From Myxococcales bacterium (GTDB taxonomy: Bacteria; Myxococcota_A; Polyangia; Polyangiales; Polyangiaceae), in NCBI GenBank assembly GCA_021847645.1, contig JAJZQG010000050.1:1-42489 (forward strand): 42,489 nucleotides of DNA, given 5' to 3'. The stretch's first letter is position 1. Each line of letters opens with the position of its first letter. The notes beneath the pieces are model-generated. The model did no database searches. It saw nothing but the letters and a program-made list of their open reading frames with translations, and was not told the DNA's origin. The translations under genes were made by a program, and so were the position numbers. Positions 32,183 to 40,943 of the stretch are shown in pieces.

Positions 32183-33323
32183 CGATACACCTGGGTCTGC
32201 GTGACGAACCGGCTCCCGCCACCTGGTTGCGGCCATGCCCTGGCCGCGCCACCGACGGACTTCAGCCCGGCGTCGTCAGCCGGACGTGATCTGCAAGTAG
32301 CTCCTACAAGGCGAGCCCGCGAGGGCTCCCGATCCTTATCTCGCTGGCACCACACACAAGTCCACCAATTGCCCTATATACGGAAAACCATACATGAACG
32401 TGGCGACAAAGTCGAGGGGATCGTCGCGCGCTCGCTCGCTGCGCTCGCCGACGCGCTGGCGGCTTGGAGCGAGGCCCGGGCGCGCCGATGTGGCTCGGAC
32501 CGCCGCGGGTGTTGGGTGCGCGAGCTGGCGATACGTTACGGAAACCCCGGCGACCGGGGCGACGGCAGGCGCGCAGCGGGTAGCGCACGCGTCGCCACGC
32601 GCCCTGCGATGCGCCTTGTCACGAGCCTCCACCGCACCGACCCTCCCGATTCCAAGGCTGGTACCCAAGCGTTTTCGCCCTTCAGCCCCGACGCCGGGCA
32701 CAGCTCAACGCCGCGCCGCGCGACGTCGCGCGCACGCCGCTCCCCCTTCACGCCGCCATCATCGTCGCGTCAGCAGTCAGGCGCGGAAGGGTCGATGCCG
32801 TCCCATGCGGTCGGCGAGCGCGCGCTCGACGGGGTCGGGCAGCGCGGGTCGACGCCCACGACCCTTTCTGGCAGGGGCTCGCCCGTGATGTCGATGCCCA
32901 CGGTTTCGGGGTGCCTCAACTCCGCGGGCGCGAGCGGCAAGGCCAGGTGCACAGCACGGCCTTGCAAAAGCACAGGACCATCGCGAGGCGGCGAAGCGCG
33001 CGCGACGGCGGTGCAGCGCAGTGCCCGCGGAACGAGCCATGTCATGTTTCTCTTTGTTTCGCCGGGTTCGCCTGGACTCAATACCGCTCCTCTCCCAAAT
33101 CAGGGGAATGGTCGGACTTTGCTCGGCGTATCCATATCGCCCTTGCCAAGCGGGACCACCCCCTCCCAACATCCGGACGCCTTTGCTGCTTTCAAGCCCC
33201 TGCACCTCTGCGTTCACCTTCTCCGAAACGCCCACGCCCTCCGTTGACGGACTCCGCCCCCTTCGCGACAATGCGCCCCACGACCAGCCTCCTCCGCTTG
33301 GCCTTCCCTCCCGCAATGAGCAG
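32183..33323. other. 1.1-kb region with little coding signal
   Basis: No confident gene spans this stretch. It separates two divergently transcribed genes and must hold both promoters. Its left part has an AT-rich patch (CCCTATATACGGAAAACCAT, about 32373-32392) that is unusual for the window and may be promoter DNA. One short minus-strand frame (32770-33045) has G/C-rich third positions and is listed separately as a weak candidate. The frame of the methyltransferase is open back to 33021, but that part reads as low-complexity Pro/Ser sequence. Confidence 0.5.
32770..33045 (-). CDS. Possible short hypothetical protein or gene remnant
   Basis: The 91-residue frame begins MTWLVPRALRCTAVARASPP and contains HPETVGIDITGEPLPERVVG and VDPRCPTP. 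Third codon positions are mostly G or C, and the text reads more like real protein than the overlapping frames. There is no recognisable domain and no strong ribosome binding site (AAAGAG about 4 nt upstream at best). It could be a decayed gene, a real small protein or chance. Confidence 0.25.
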   Translation of the reverse strand: MTWLVPRALRCTAVARASPPRDGPVLLQGRAVHLALPLAPAELRHPETVGIDITGEPLPERVVGVDPRCPTPSSARSPTAWDGIDPSAPDC

Positions 33324-35645
33324 GTGACGTTGTCCCGTACGATCGTGCCTCCATCCGTCCCGACCCCGGACAAGGGCACGCCCCCCCTCGCCTCCGCCAG
33401 GCTCGCCGGCCAGACGCTCGAGGCCCTCGCCGAGCTCGCGTGCGGCGTCCCCCCCTCGCGCGATGCACTTCATACGCCGGCTTCCGACCCGGACTCCATT
33501 TACCGCTGGCTGCTCGCGCTCGTCCTCCGGCTCGTCTTTTTGCTGCTCGCCGACGCCCGCCCCCAATCCCTGACCGTCCTGCTCGACCAGCTTCGCCTGG
33601 ACGCGTCGCGCTCCCCCGACCGCATGGATCAGAGCTTTCGCGCATGGCCCCGGCTCCTGCAGCTCGCCGGTGCGTATGACGGTGCGGCGCCCAGAATGAG
33701 CGACCGTGTCGTGCTGCGCGTGCTCGAGAAGCTCCTGCTGCTCGACGGCATGCCGGTGTCATACCCCGCGCTCGACGCCGAGCACCTCGGCTCGGTCTAC
33801 GAGAGGTTGATTGGCTTGCGCCCCGAGCGCGCGCCGGAGACGTGCATCGCCGTCGGCAAGGACCACGCCCTGGTCGGGCTCGAGACCTTGCTCGCCCTGC
33901 CAGGCGCCGATCGCGCGCAACACGTGACCAACACCGCCGGCGCCGCGCTGCCCGACAACGCCGCAAAGGCTCTCCGAAACGCTGCCAACATCGAGACCCT
34001 GGTTCGCGCCCTGGGCCGTCGCCTCTCGCCCCTCACGCCGCGCCCCGTCCCCAGGGGCGGCCTGGTTCTCCGGCCCGCCGACGACCGGCGCCGATCGGGC
34101 GCCCACTATACCCCGCGAGCGCTGACCGAGCCGCTCGTTCGCATGACCTTGCGTCCCATCCTCGAGAACCTCGGCCCCCATCCCGACCCGGATCGCATTC
34201 TGGCCATCAAGCTCTGCGATCCCGCCATGGGCAGCGGCGCGTTCCTGATCGAGGCCTGCCGGCAGCTGGGCGACGAGTTGGCGCAGGCCTACGCCCGTCA
34301 TGGCCGCCCCTCCGGCGTGGCTGCCGGCGGGGACATCGTGCCCTACGCGCGTCGGCAGATTGCCCAGCATTGTCTCTATGGCGTCGATAAGGACCCTGTC
34401 GCGGTGGACCTGGCGAGGCTCTCGCTCCGGCTCGCCTGCGGCGCGCCCGACGACACCCTGGCGTTTCTCGATCACGCGATTCGCCACGGCGATTCGCTCG
34501 GCAGGCTCGCGCTGGAGAGCACCGCGCCCGTCTGCGACGACGGGCCGGTCCCCGGCGCGCGGCCCTTCTTCTGGTATGCGGAATTCCCCGAGGTCTTCGC
34601 GCCCCGCGATCCCGCGATGAACGATCGATCCGGATTCGACGCCGTCGTCGGCAATCCGCCCTATCTCTTCGGCGAGCGCCGCCCTCCGGTCCTCGAGCCC
34701 ATTTACCGTCTTGCGGCCGGACAATGGGACGTCTGCTGGCTATTCCTCGAGCGGACGACCAGCCTGCTGCGCGATGGCGGCGCGGCCGGGCTCGTGCTGC
34801 CCGACGGAATCCTCGCTCGCGAGGAGCCGGGCGTTGTTCGGGAGTTCGTCCGAGAGCACTACGGCAGTGTCGCGGCCGACCACGCGGGAACCAGGTTCGA
34901 TGCGGCCGTGAGCGTATTCCTGCTGGGCGCGGGCAATCGCGGGAGCCCGACGACCACGATATCGTATCGGTCCTCCAAGGACGGCGATGCGGACTGGGTG
35001 CGTGTTGCGGTCACGCCGGACCCGGCCCAGCCTTGGGTGCCCCGGCGTCCGGCGGCCAGACCCGCTTGTCGAACCGGTGAGCGTCTGCGCCTGGAGGATT
35101 GTGCATGGGTCAGCCGCGGCGAGGAGATCGGCAAGAAGGCCCTGGTCCAGGCCGATTCGGATCGGCACCCTGGCCTGGTGGAGGCCTTGGCCGGCGCCGG
35201 CGTGCATGCGCTGCTCTCGCAGCCCCAACCCACGGGATGGGTCCGAAACTCCGAGGTCAGGAAGGACCCGGCGGTCTATGCCGCAAAGAAGCTCGTTGTC
35301 GTGAAGACCGGCCGGACCCTGCGGGTGGGCATCGATCGTCGCGGCCTGGTTACGCTGCAGTCGATCTACAACGTTCGTCCGAAGACGCGGCAGCTGCCCC
35401 TGGAGTTCCTGGCTGCGCTTTTGGCGAGCAACGCGGTCAACGACGCGTATGTCGTACCCAGGACGTCGGGCAAAGACGTGTTCCCGCAAATCACGCAGGG
35501 CATGGTCGGTGCCATCGAGTTCGTCCAGCCGACGCGAGAGCTGGTCATCCAGGTGGTGGCGCGCGTGCGGGCCATCGAGCGGCAAGGCGGTTGCCCGACA
35601 CCGGATGCGGAGCTGGAGCGTCTGGTTGCGCGCCTGGTTACGTGA
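33324..35645 (+). CDS. Adenine-specific DNA methyltransferase, Eco57I/TaqI-like
   Basis: The 773-residue protein is a gamma-class N6-adenine methyltransferase. The SAM site is LCDPAMGSGAFLIEACRQLG and the catalytic motif is VVGNPPYLFGERR (NPPY). RRSGAHYTPRALTEPLV precedes the SAM site, as in Eco57I-type enzymes. The N-terminal helical part (YRWLLALVLRLVFLLLADAR, then YPALDAEHLGSVYERLIGLR) is typical of that group. The C-terminal third is a TaqI-like target recognition domain (RLRLEDCAWVSRGEEIGKKA, VVVKTGRTLRVGIDRRG, LQSIYNVRP). No PD-(D/E)XK nuclease motif is visible, so it is either methylase-only or truncated at the N-terminus. GTG 33324 is the best start after the low-complexity upstream part. 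It ends 16 nt from the YhaN-like gene on the other strand. Confidence 0.85.
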   Translation: MTLSRTIVPPSVPTPDKGTPPLASARLAGQTLEALAELACGVPPSRDALHTPASDPDSIYRWLLALVLRLVFLLLADARPQSLTVLLDQLRLDASRSPDRMDQSFRAWPRLLQLAGAYDGAAPRMSDRVVLRVLEKLLLLDGMPVSYPALDAEHLGSVYERLIGLRPERAPETCIAVGKDHALVGLETLLALPGADRAQHVTNTAGAALPDNAAKALRNAANIETLVRALGRRLSPLTPRPVPRGGLVLRPADDRRRSGAHYTPRALTEPLVRMTLRPILENLGPHPDPDRILAIKLCDPAMGSGAFLIEACRQLGDELAQAYARHGRPSGVAAGGDIVPYARRQIAQHCLYGVDKDPVAVDLARLSLRLACGAPDDTLAFLDHAIRHGDSLGRLALESTAPVCDDGPVPGARPFFWYAEFPEVFAPRDPAMNDRSGFDAVVGNPPYLFGERRPPVLEPIYRLAAGQWDVCWLFLERTTSLLRDGGAAGLVLPDGILAREEPGVVREFVREHYGSVAADHAGTRFDAAVSVFLLGAGNRGSPTTTISYRSSKDGDADWVRVAVTPDPAQPWVPRRPAARPACRTGERLRLEDCAWVSRGEEIGKKALVQADSDRHPGLVEALAGAGVHALLSQPQPTGWVRNSEVRKDPAVYAAKKLVVVKTGRTLRVGIDRRGLVTLQSIYNVRPKTRQLPLEFLAALLASNAVNDAYVVPRTSGKDVFPQITQGMVGAIEFVQPTRELVIQVVARVRAIERQGGCPTPDAELERLVARLVT

Positions 35646-35661
35646 TCATGGTGCGAGGGCG

Positions 35662-38600
35662 CTACCGGCCCAGATTCACCACATTCGCCTCGGACCCGAA
35701 CACCGCTTGGACCGCGGGCAGCAGGTGCGCGTGGTGCGTCAGGAAGATCACCTGCGTACGCTCGGACAGCCTGCCGAGCGCCTCGAGGCCCGCGCGGGCC
35801 CTGGCGTCGTCGAAGTTGACGAACAGGTCGTCGGCGATGAACGGCAAGGGGTGGCCCTGGCTCACGTGCAATTCGAGGGCGGCAAGGCGCAACGCGAGAT
35901 AGAGCTGATCGCGGGTACCATCGCTCATGCGGTCGGTCTCCACCAAGCGCTTGTCCGGGCGGATGCCGGCGAGCTTGGGCCGGCCTGCGTCGTAGTCCAC
36001 GGTCAGCCTCGCAAACGATCCGAGCGTGAGAGCCGCGAAGACCTCGCTCGCCCGCGCCAGCATGGGGTCTTGCGTCGACTCGCGATACCGCTCGATCGCC
36101 CAGCCGAGCACCCGTTCGGCGACTCTCACTTTGATGTAGCGATCCGCCGCATCCGCCATCTTCGCGAGAGCATCCTGACGCCTGGTCGCGGCGCCCGCGG
36201 CATCGTCCTGACCGGCGATTCTCAGGAACGCCTGCTGTTCGGTCGCATGCTCCGCCGAGACTCTCTCGCGCCCGGCGCGCAGCTCGTCCTGCAGCCTGCC
36301 GATCTCGCCCACGCGCTCGAGGATCGCGGACAGATCGGCGCCCGCGGCCTCTTCGGCGAGCTGGGCAAGGCTCAGCCCGTCCCCGGCGCCTTCGGCCGCC
36401 AGCTGGGCCCGCTGCACGCTATCGCGCAATCGGCGTGACTCGTCGGAGCGCGCGGTGAGCTCGCGAAGCTCGGCCGTATCCTGTGTCCCGGCGGCCTCCA
36501 TCAGCGGCGCCAGCCGTCCCCTGGCCTGCGCGATCGCGGCCTCGGCCTCCTCGAGCTGGGTGGTGAGCCGGCGAAGCTCGGCGTCGATGCGCTCGGCAGC
36601 CTTCTTTCGGTCGATGGCGCCGGCGAGCCGCGCCGAGAGCGCCTGGGACACCGCTGCCGCGGGACGGCCGGCGAGCTCCGGAGCGATGGCCTGCGCGAGA
36701 GTCCGCGCCTGGGCTGCCAGGTCATCCAGGTCCCTGCGCATGGTCCGGATGCGGTTGTCGCGGATGTCCTGGATCGCCTTGAGCTCGCCGTCGATGGTAT
36801 CGAACAGGACCAGGGCCCCCTCGACCGCACCCGTATCCGCCCCGGCAAGCCCTGCCTTGGCCGTCGCCTCGGCCCACGCCGACTCCCACGCTTGCATCTC
36901 GGCCGCCGCGCGCTCGTGTTTGTTGGCCAGCTCGCCCAGATCGCGGCCGCCGATGGCGACCTGGCGTCCGAGCTCCCTCAGCCTCTCCTTGGACTTGATC
37001 GACGACTCCAGCATCGAGTTGCCGATGGCGACCAGCACCTCGAGGCCCGCCCCATCGGGCGCCGCTTGCCCCAGCGCGTCGAGCCGCGCGCGCAGGCTTG
37101 CCGACGCCGCCTGCGCCGCTTCGGTCATCTGACCTGCTTCGGTCTCGGCCAGCTCGACAGACTCCGCAATAGCGAGCACCCGCTCCCGGGCTGTCCGCCA
37201 TTGCTCGTAGGCCACCAAGGGCATGTCCGGAAATCCCATCCTCGCAGCGTGCGACATCCAATCGGCCGCATGGCGTGCGAGCGCCGTCTCGAGCTCGCCG
37301 CAGCGGCCCTCGAGGTGGCCGAGCTGCTGCCGCTGCTGCGCCAGCTTATCGAGCTCGAGCTGGAGCGCCGCAGCTTCCTGCGCCCGGTCGTGGCGTTGAT
37401 CGGCCAGCTTGTCGGCTTGCCCGACCGCACGCTCGTAGTCCTGTGCAGCCTCGGAAAGCGCCCGGTGCCCATCCCTGATGTCTTGCCAGATGCGGTCCCG
37501 CACGGCGCGCATGTCGGCCAGCTCGTCGTGGGTGACCGCGCGATGGGATCGCCGGTATTGATCGGCGGCCAGCTGCGCCGCGGCGATATCCCGCGTAAGC
37601 TCCTCGCGCCTGGCGGTCGCCTCGCGAAGCTCGCGCTCGATGCGGTCCTGCTCGGCGCGCAGGTTGCGTACGAGCTCCACGGGCGGCAGCACCAGCAGAC
37701 GCAGCTCGGCGACGCCGGCCCGCCACAGTCCGAGCTCGGTTTCGGCGGCGCTCAGATCCCTGCGTGCCTTGGCGATCTTGCCCGCCTCGCGCCGTGCCGC
37801 GGCGCCGGTGTCCCCGAGCTTGATCGCCGCATCGAGGGCCGCTCGAAGCTCGACGGGCACCTCGACGGCGGGCTGTTGCTCGAGCTCCCGCTGGTTGTCG
37901 GCCACCTCGCGCTGCTTGGCATTCACGGCCTCGGCGGCCGCTTCCACGGCCTTGCGCAGCGCCCCGTGCCGCTTGATCAGGCTCGTCAGGGTGCGCCGCA
38001 CGGGCAGCGCCGGAAGCCGCTCCCGCAACGACGCTTCGTCTCCCGCCGTCCAGCCGAGCTGGCGCACCGCGTCGCGCACCGTATCCCAATGAGCCGTGAC
38101 CTCGGCTTCGCGCTTGGCGATGTCACGCTCGTACGGCTCCGTCTGGTTGCATCGTTTCGCCAGCCCTTCGATCGCCTGGGCGTGGACCAGCGCTTGATCG
38201 TCCACCACCACGGCGGCTCTCTCCTTGCGCACCTCCTCGAGGTTGCGAGTCGCCTGCGCCGCGATCGCCGTTGCCTCCGTGATGGCCACCTGGGCGTCCG
38301 CCAGCTGCCTGGCGGCGTCGGGCGGCAGCAGACGGATCTCCCCGAGCTCGTGCAGGGCGCGCGTGGCCTCGGCGTGCTCTCGCAGGAACTGCGCGACACG
38401 GCGAATGCGGTCGAGCCGGATTCGCTCGCTCTCGAGCTCGTCATACTGCTTGCGAAAGCCCTCGAGCTGCTGGTCGAGCGCAAGGACACGCTCGCGCGCC
38501 TCGGCCCAGTCCTTGCCCCGGACGCTGGTGCGCTTGAGCTCGGCCTCGGCCTCCTCGAGCAGCTTGGCTGCCTTGTAGTACTGCCGGTCCGCCGAGCGCC

Positions 38601-39120
38601 GCTTCGCCCACAGCCCGTCGGCCTCGGTTTCGAGCGCATCGCGCACCCGTCCCAGGTTCGAAAACCCCGTAGCGGACTGCAGCAGAATCCGCCCTACGTC
38701 GTTGGACGCCTCGAGGATGGCCTTTCCGCCGGACTTCAGGCGATCGTGATCGAGGCCGAACATCTGGCCGTACGACTCGCGGCTCGCGCCGTTCAAGAAC
38801 GGGGCGAGGGCGTCTTCCGGCAAGGCGGCGCCGGCCGGATCGGTCAGGGAACGAGCTTTCTTGATTCGCCGGAACTCGAGCACACGGTCGGCGTGCCGCA
38901 GCGACGCTCCGATGCACAGCTCGGCCTTGGGGTGCACGAAATCGAAGGTCGTGCGGGTCTCGATGCCGAAAAGCAGATCGAGGATGGCGCTTCGGAGCGT
39001 GGACTTTCCGGCTTCGTTGGGGCCGACGATGACGTGGAGGTCGCGGCCGGCGTGCGGCAGGGCGATGCTCTGGTCGGTGAAGTGGCCGAACCGCAGGAGG
39101 TCGAGGCGTTCGATGCGCAT
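35662..39120 (-). CDS. YhaN/SbcC-like SMC-type ATPase
   Basis: The 1,152-residue protein is an ABC/SMC-type ATPase. Walker A is IVGPNEAGKST (residues 31-41). Long coiled coils fill the middle (for example AKLLEEAEAELKRTSVRGKD and LREATARREELTRDIAAAQL). The C-terminal head has the ABC signature MSDGTRDQLYLALRLAALE and Walker B PLPFIADDLFVNFDD (near 1092-1105), followed by IFLTHHAHLL. The opening MRIERLDLLRFGHFTDQSIA and the partner gene place it with YhaN, a relative of SbcC/Rad50 that works with a YhaO nuclease on DNA ends. AGGAGG lies 10 nt before the ATG; the YhaO-like stop is 5 nt upstream, so the two are co-translated. No zinc hook (CxxC) is evident in the coiled coil. Confidence 0.9.
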   Translation of the reverse strand: MRIERLDLLRFGHFTDQSIALPHAGRDLHVIVGPNEAGKSTLRSAILDLLFGIETRTTFDFVHPKAELCIGASLRHADRVLEFRRIKKARSLTDPAGAALPEDALAPFLNGASRESYGQMFGLDHDRLKSGGKAILEASNDVGRILLQSATGFSNLGRVRDALETEADGLWAKRRSADRQYYKAAKLLEEAEAELKRTSVRGKDWAEARERVLALDQQLEGFRKQYDELESERIRLDRIRRVAQFLREHAEATRALHELGEIRLLPPDAARQLADAQVAITEATAIAAQATRNLEEVRKERAAVVVDDQALVHAQAIEGLAKRCNQTEPYERDIAKREAEVTAHWDTVRDAVRQLGWTAGDEASLRERLPALPVRRTLTSLIKRHGALRKAVEAAAEAVNAKQREVADNQRELEQQPAVEVPVELRAALDAAIKLGDTGAAARREAGKIAKARRDLSAAETELGLWRAGVAELRLLVLPPVELVRNLRAEQDRIERELREATARREELTRDIAAAQLAADQYRRSHRAVTHDELADMRAVRDRIWQDIRDGHRALSEAAQDYERAVGQADKLADQRHDRAQEAAALQLELDKLAQQRQQLGHLEGRCGELETALARHAADWMSHAARMGFPDMPLVAYEQWRTARERVLAIAESVELAETEAGQMTEAAQAASASLRARLDALGQAAPDGAGLEVLVAIGNSMLESSIKSKERLRELGRQVAIGGRDLGELANKHERAAAEMQAWESAWAEATAKAGLAGADTGAVEGALVLFDTIDGELKAIQDIRDNRIRTMRRDLDDLAAQARTLAQAIAPELAGRPAAAVSQALSARLAGAIDRKKAAERIDAELRRLTTQLEEAEAAIAQARGRLAPLMEAAGTQDTAELRELTARSDESRRLRDSVQRAQLAAEGAGDGLSLAQLAEEAAGADLSAILERVGEIGRLQDELRAGRERVSAEHATEQQAFLRIAGQDDAAGAATRRQDALAKMADAADRYIKVRVAERVLGWAIERYRESTQDPMLARASEVFAALTLGSFARLTVDYDAGRPKLAGIRPDKRLVETDRMSDGTRDQLYLALRLAALELHVSQGHPLPFIADDLFVNFDDARARAGLEALGRLSERTQVIFLTHHAHLLPAVQAVFGSEANVVNLGR

Positions 39121-39125
39121 GTCGG

Positions 39126-40382
39126 TCAGCCCTCCTGCACGAGGCGTGCGAGCACGTCCGGAATCGCGGACTCGACAATAGGGCCGACCGCGCCGTTGCG
39201 AATGGCCTCGAGCGCGGGCACCAGATCGGCCAGCTCCTTGGGCGCCCTGCCGGCGAGCTGCTGCAGATCGTCGAGCAGGCTGGCCGCGAGCCCGGGGTCG
39301 CCGGGCGCGTCGGCAAGCAGCCTGTGCAGCTCGGTCAGGGCGTCGGCGCGCGACGCGAGCTCGGCGGCCGACAGGGCTGGGGACGTCTCGAGCCGGAGCT
39401 TCTCGATCCACGCCCGATCGGCCGAGCGGGAGGCGGCCAACGCGGCCATTTCCGCACGCAGCTGCTGCTCTCCGCCGAACAGCTCGCCGTGCGCGGCCGT
39501 GCGGCCCGTCAGCACGATCCGCACCGCCATGGGCCTGGCCTCGGGCTCCTGCGCCAGAAGCCTGTCGAACGCTGTGCCCGCGAGCTTCACGACGTCCGCG
39601 AGATGGGCCGCCGCGCTCACGTCCACCGGCAACACCTGCCATCGCAGCACGTCGGTCAGCACACGCTCGACCGAGCGGATCTCGGCGCCGTCGGCCGTGA
39701 CGAGCACGGCGCCGCGCGGTCCGGTTTCCCGCACGTGGCGCCCCTGCAGGTTGCCCGGGAAGACCACCCAGGGATTCTGCCGGGCAATTCGATATTCATG
39801 CACGTGCCCGAGCGCCCAGTACTGATAGCCCTTGGCGGCCAGTTCTTCCACGGCGCAAGGCGCATAACGCTGGTGAGCCGCGTGCCCTTCGAGGGCGGTG
39901 TGCAGCACACCGATGTTGAGCCAACCCGGCACCGCTGCGGGGTAGTTCACGGCGAGGTTGTCTTCGGTCTTCTCGTGCTTGTAGCTCTGGCCGTGCAGCG
40001 CCACCTCGAGCTCGGAAAGGCGCAACGTCTCGGGCCGCCTGGCGGAGAAGGAATGCACGTTGCCGGGCAGCACGAGGCGCTTGGTCAGATCGCTCTGCGC
40101 ATCGTGGTTGCCGTACGCGAGGAACACCGGAATCCCGGCCGCGTCGAGCCGGCCCATCTGTCGCGCGAAGAAGATGCCCGTGTTGTAGTCTCGCCACTCG
40201 CCGTCGTACAGGTCCCCCGCAATCACCACGAACGCGACCTGCTCGTCGACGGCGAGGCCCACCAGGTTCGAGAAGGCCTCGCGCGTGGCGGATCGCAGCA
40301 GATCGGTCGGGGCGTCCGCATAGGCGGAAAGGCCGGACAACGGGCTGTCGAGGTGGATGTCGGCGGCGTGGATGAATTTCAT
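39126..40382 (-). CDS. YhaO/SbcD-like DNA repair exonuclease
   Basis: The 418-residue protein is a calcineurin-type metallophosphatase nuclease (SbcD/Mre11 family, YhaO subgroup). All metal motifs are present: FIHAADIHLDSPLSG (motif I), VVIAGDLYDGEW (II), LAYGNHDAQSD (III), IGVLHTALEGH (IV) and WALGHVHEYRI (V). The C-terminal helical part (LLADAPGDPGLAASLLDDLQ) would cap the nuclease and dock on the ATPase. It probably degrades or processes DNA ends together with the YhaN-like subunit encoded just downstream. The ATG at 40382 is clear from motif I, but only a weak CGAG precedes it. Confidence 0.92.
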   Translation of the reverse strand: MKFIHAADIHLDSPLSGLSAYADAPTDLLRSATREAFSNLVGLAVDEQVAFVVIAGDLYDGEWRDYNTGIFFARQMGRLDAAGIPVFLAYGNHDAQSDLTKRLVLPGNVHSFSARRPETLRLSELEVALHGQSYKHEKTEDNLAVNYPAAVPGWLNIGVLHTALEGHAAHQRYAPCAVEELAAKGYQYWALGHVHEYRIARQNPWVVFPGNLQGRHVRETGPRGAVLVTADGAEIRSVERVLTDVLRWQVLPVDVSAAAHLADVVKLAGTAFDRLLAQEPEARPMAVRIVLTGRTAAHGELFGGEQQLRAEMAALAASRSADRAWIEKLRLETSPALSAAELASRADALTELHRLLADAPGDPGLAASLLDDLQQLAGRAPKELADLVPALEAIRNGAVGPIVESAIPDVLARLVQEG

Positions 40383-40552
40383 GACAACTCGCTCGCAGCG
40401 TCCTTGTTGCTGCAGGGGCTGGACGCCCGGGGAGAGGCGATCCTGACAGACGTTCGGCAAGGGGCTTCCAACCCAAGGATCGTCCCGTTCTGAAGCCACG
40501 ATGTCGTGGACCCATCCGTCGTTCGGAGGTCCCTGAGAGTGGCCGCGAAGCC

Positions 40553-40617
40553 GGGCAAAAGGCAAAGGCAAAGGCAAAGGCAAAGGCAAAGGCAAAAGGC
40601 AAGGGGCAAAGACAAAA
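40553..40617. repeat. GGCAAA hexamer tandem repeat
   Basis: Five perfect GGCAAA units (40561-40590) are flanked by GGCAAAA variants at 40554 and 40591, then degenerate units to 40617. The tract lies in the 251-nt gap upstream of the YhaO-like gene and downstream of a lipoprotein gene. On the minus strand it is a T-rich TTTGCC array about 170 nt before the nuclease start, where copy-number change could alter promoter spacing or act as a terminator-like element for the lipoprotein gene. Confidence 0.85.
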
Positions 40618-40633
40618 GTCGGTGGACGGACGA

Positions 40634-40942
40634 TTACGGACCGCTTCCGGCCGCACCGCTGTCGTCGGCCGATCCGGCTGCGCCGCCCGCGCCGTCGTCT
40701 TGCGTGGCAGCATCGGCCGCGCCGGCCGAGCCTCCGGTTGCTCCGTCATCCTGAGCACCGGATTCGGCCACGGCGCCGTCGCTCGCGCACGAACCGCCGT
40801 CGGCGCATGCGTGGGACGGCTGTGCGGTGAAGTCGTGGATGCCCGAGATCTCCTCGCAAGACATGGCGCCCCAGAGCAGCGCGCCGAGGGCGCCGGCGAA
40901 TCCCGCTCGCCGGAGCAGCCCCACTACGTGGTTGTTCGACAC
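40634..40942 (-). CDS. Small lipoprotein with Asp/Ala/Gly/Ser-rich tail
   Basis: The 102-residue protein starts at GTG 40942 (GGGAG 8 nt upstream) and lies 1 nt after the stop of the upstream gene. Arg10-Arg11 and a hydrophobic run (FAGALGALLWGAMSC) lead to a lipobox-like AMSC, Cys27. CEEISGIHDFTAQ follows, a pattern common just after the lipid cysteine in Polyangia lipoproteins. The rest is an acidic, low-complexity tail (DGAVAESGAQDDGATGGSAG and similar) with two cysteines (ACADGGSCASDG). Surface exposure is likely and the function is unknown. It should be co-expressed with the two-helix membrane protein upstream. Confidence 0.7.
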   Translation of the reverse strand: MSNNHVVGLLRRAGFAGALGALLWGAMSCEEISGIHDFTAQPSHACADGGSCASDGAVAESGAQDDGATGGSAGAADAATQDDGAGGAAGSADDSGAAGSGP

Positions 40943-40943
40943 G

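Noticed and set aside
33021-33323. An N-terminal extension of the methyltransferase from the upstream open frame
   Set aside because: It reads as Pro/Ser-rich low-complexity sequence without similarity to the family, and there is no ribosome binding site at 33021.
33324-35645. A complete type IIG restriction-modification enzyme
   Set aside because: Methylase and target recognition motifs are present, but I see no PD-(D/E)XK nuclease motif in the coding part.
36892-39825. A long plus-strand frame opposite the YhaN-like ATPase
   Set aside because: The ATPase frame has Walker A, signature and Walker B; the antisense frame is compositional.
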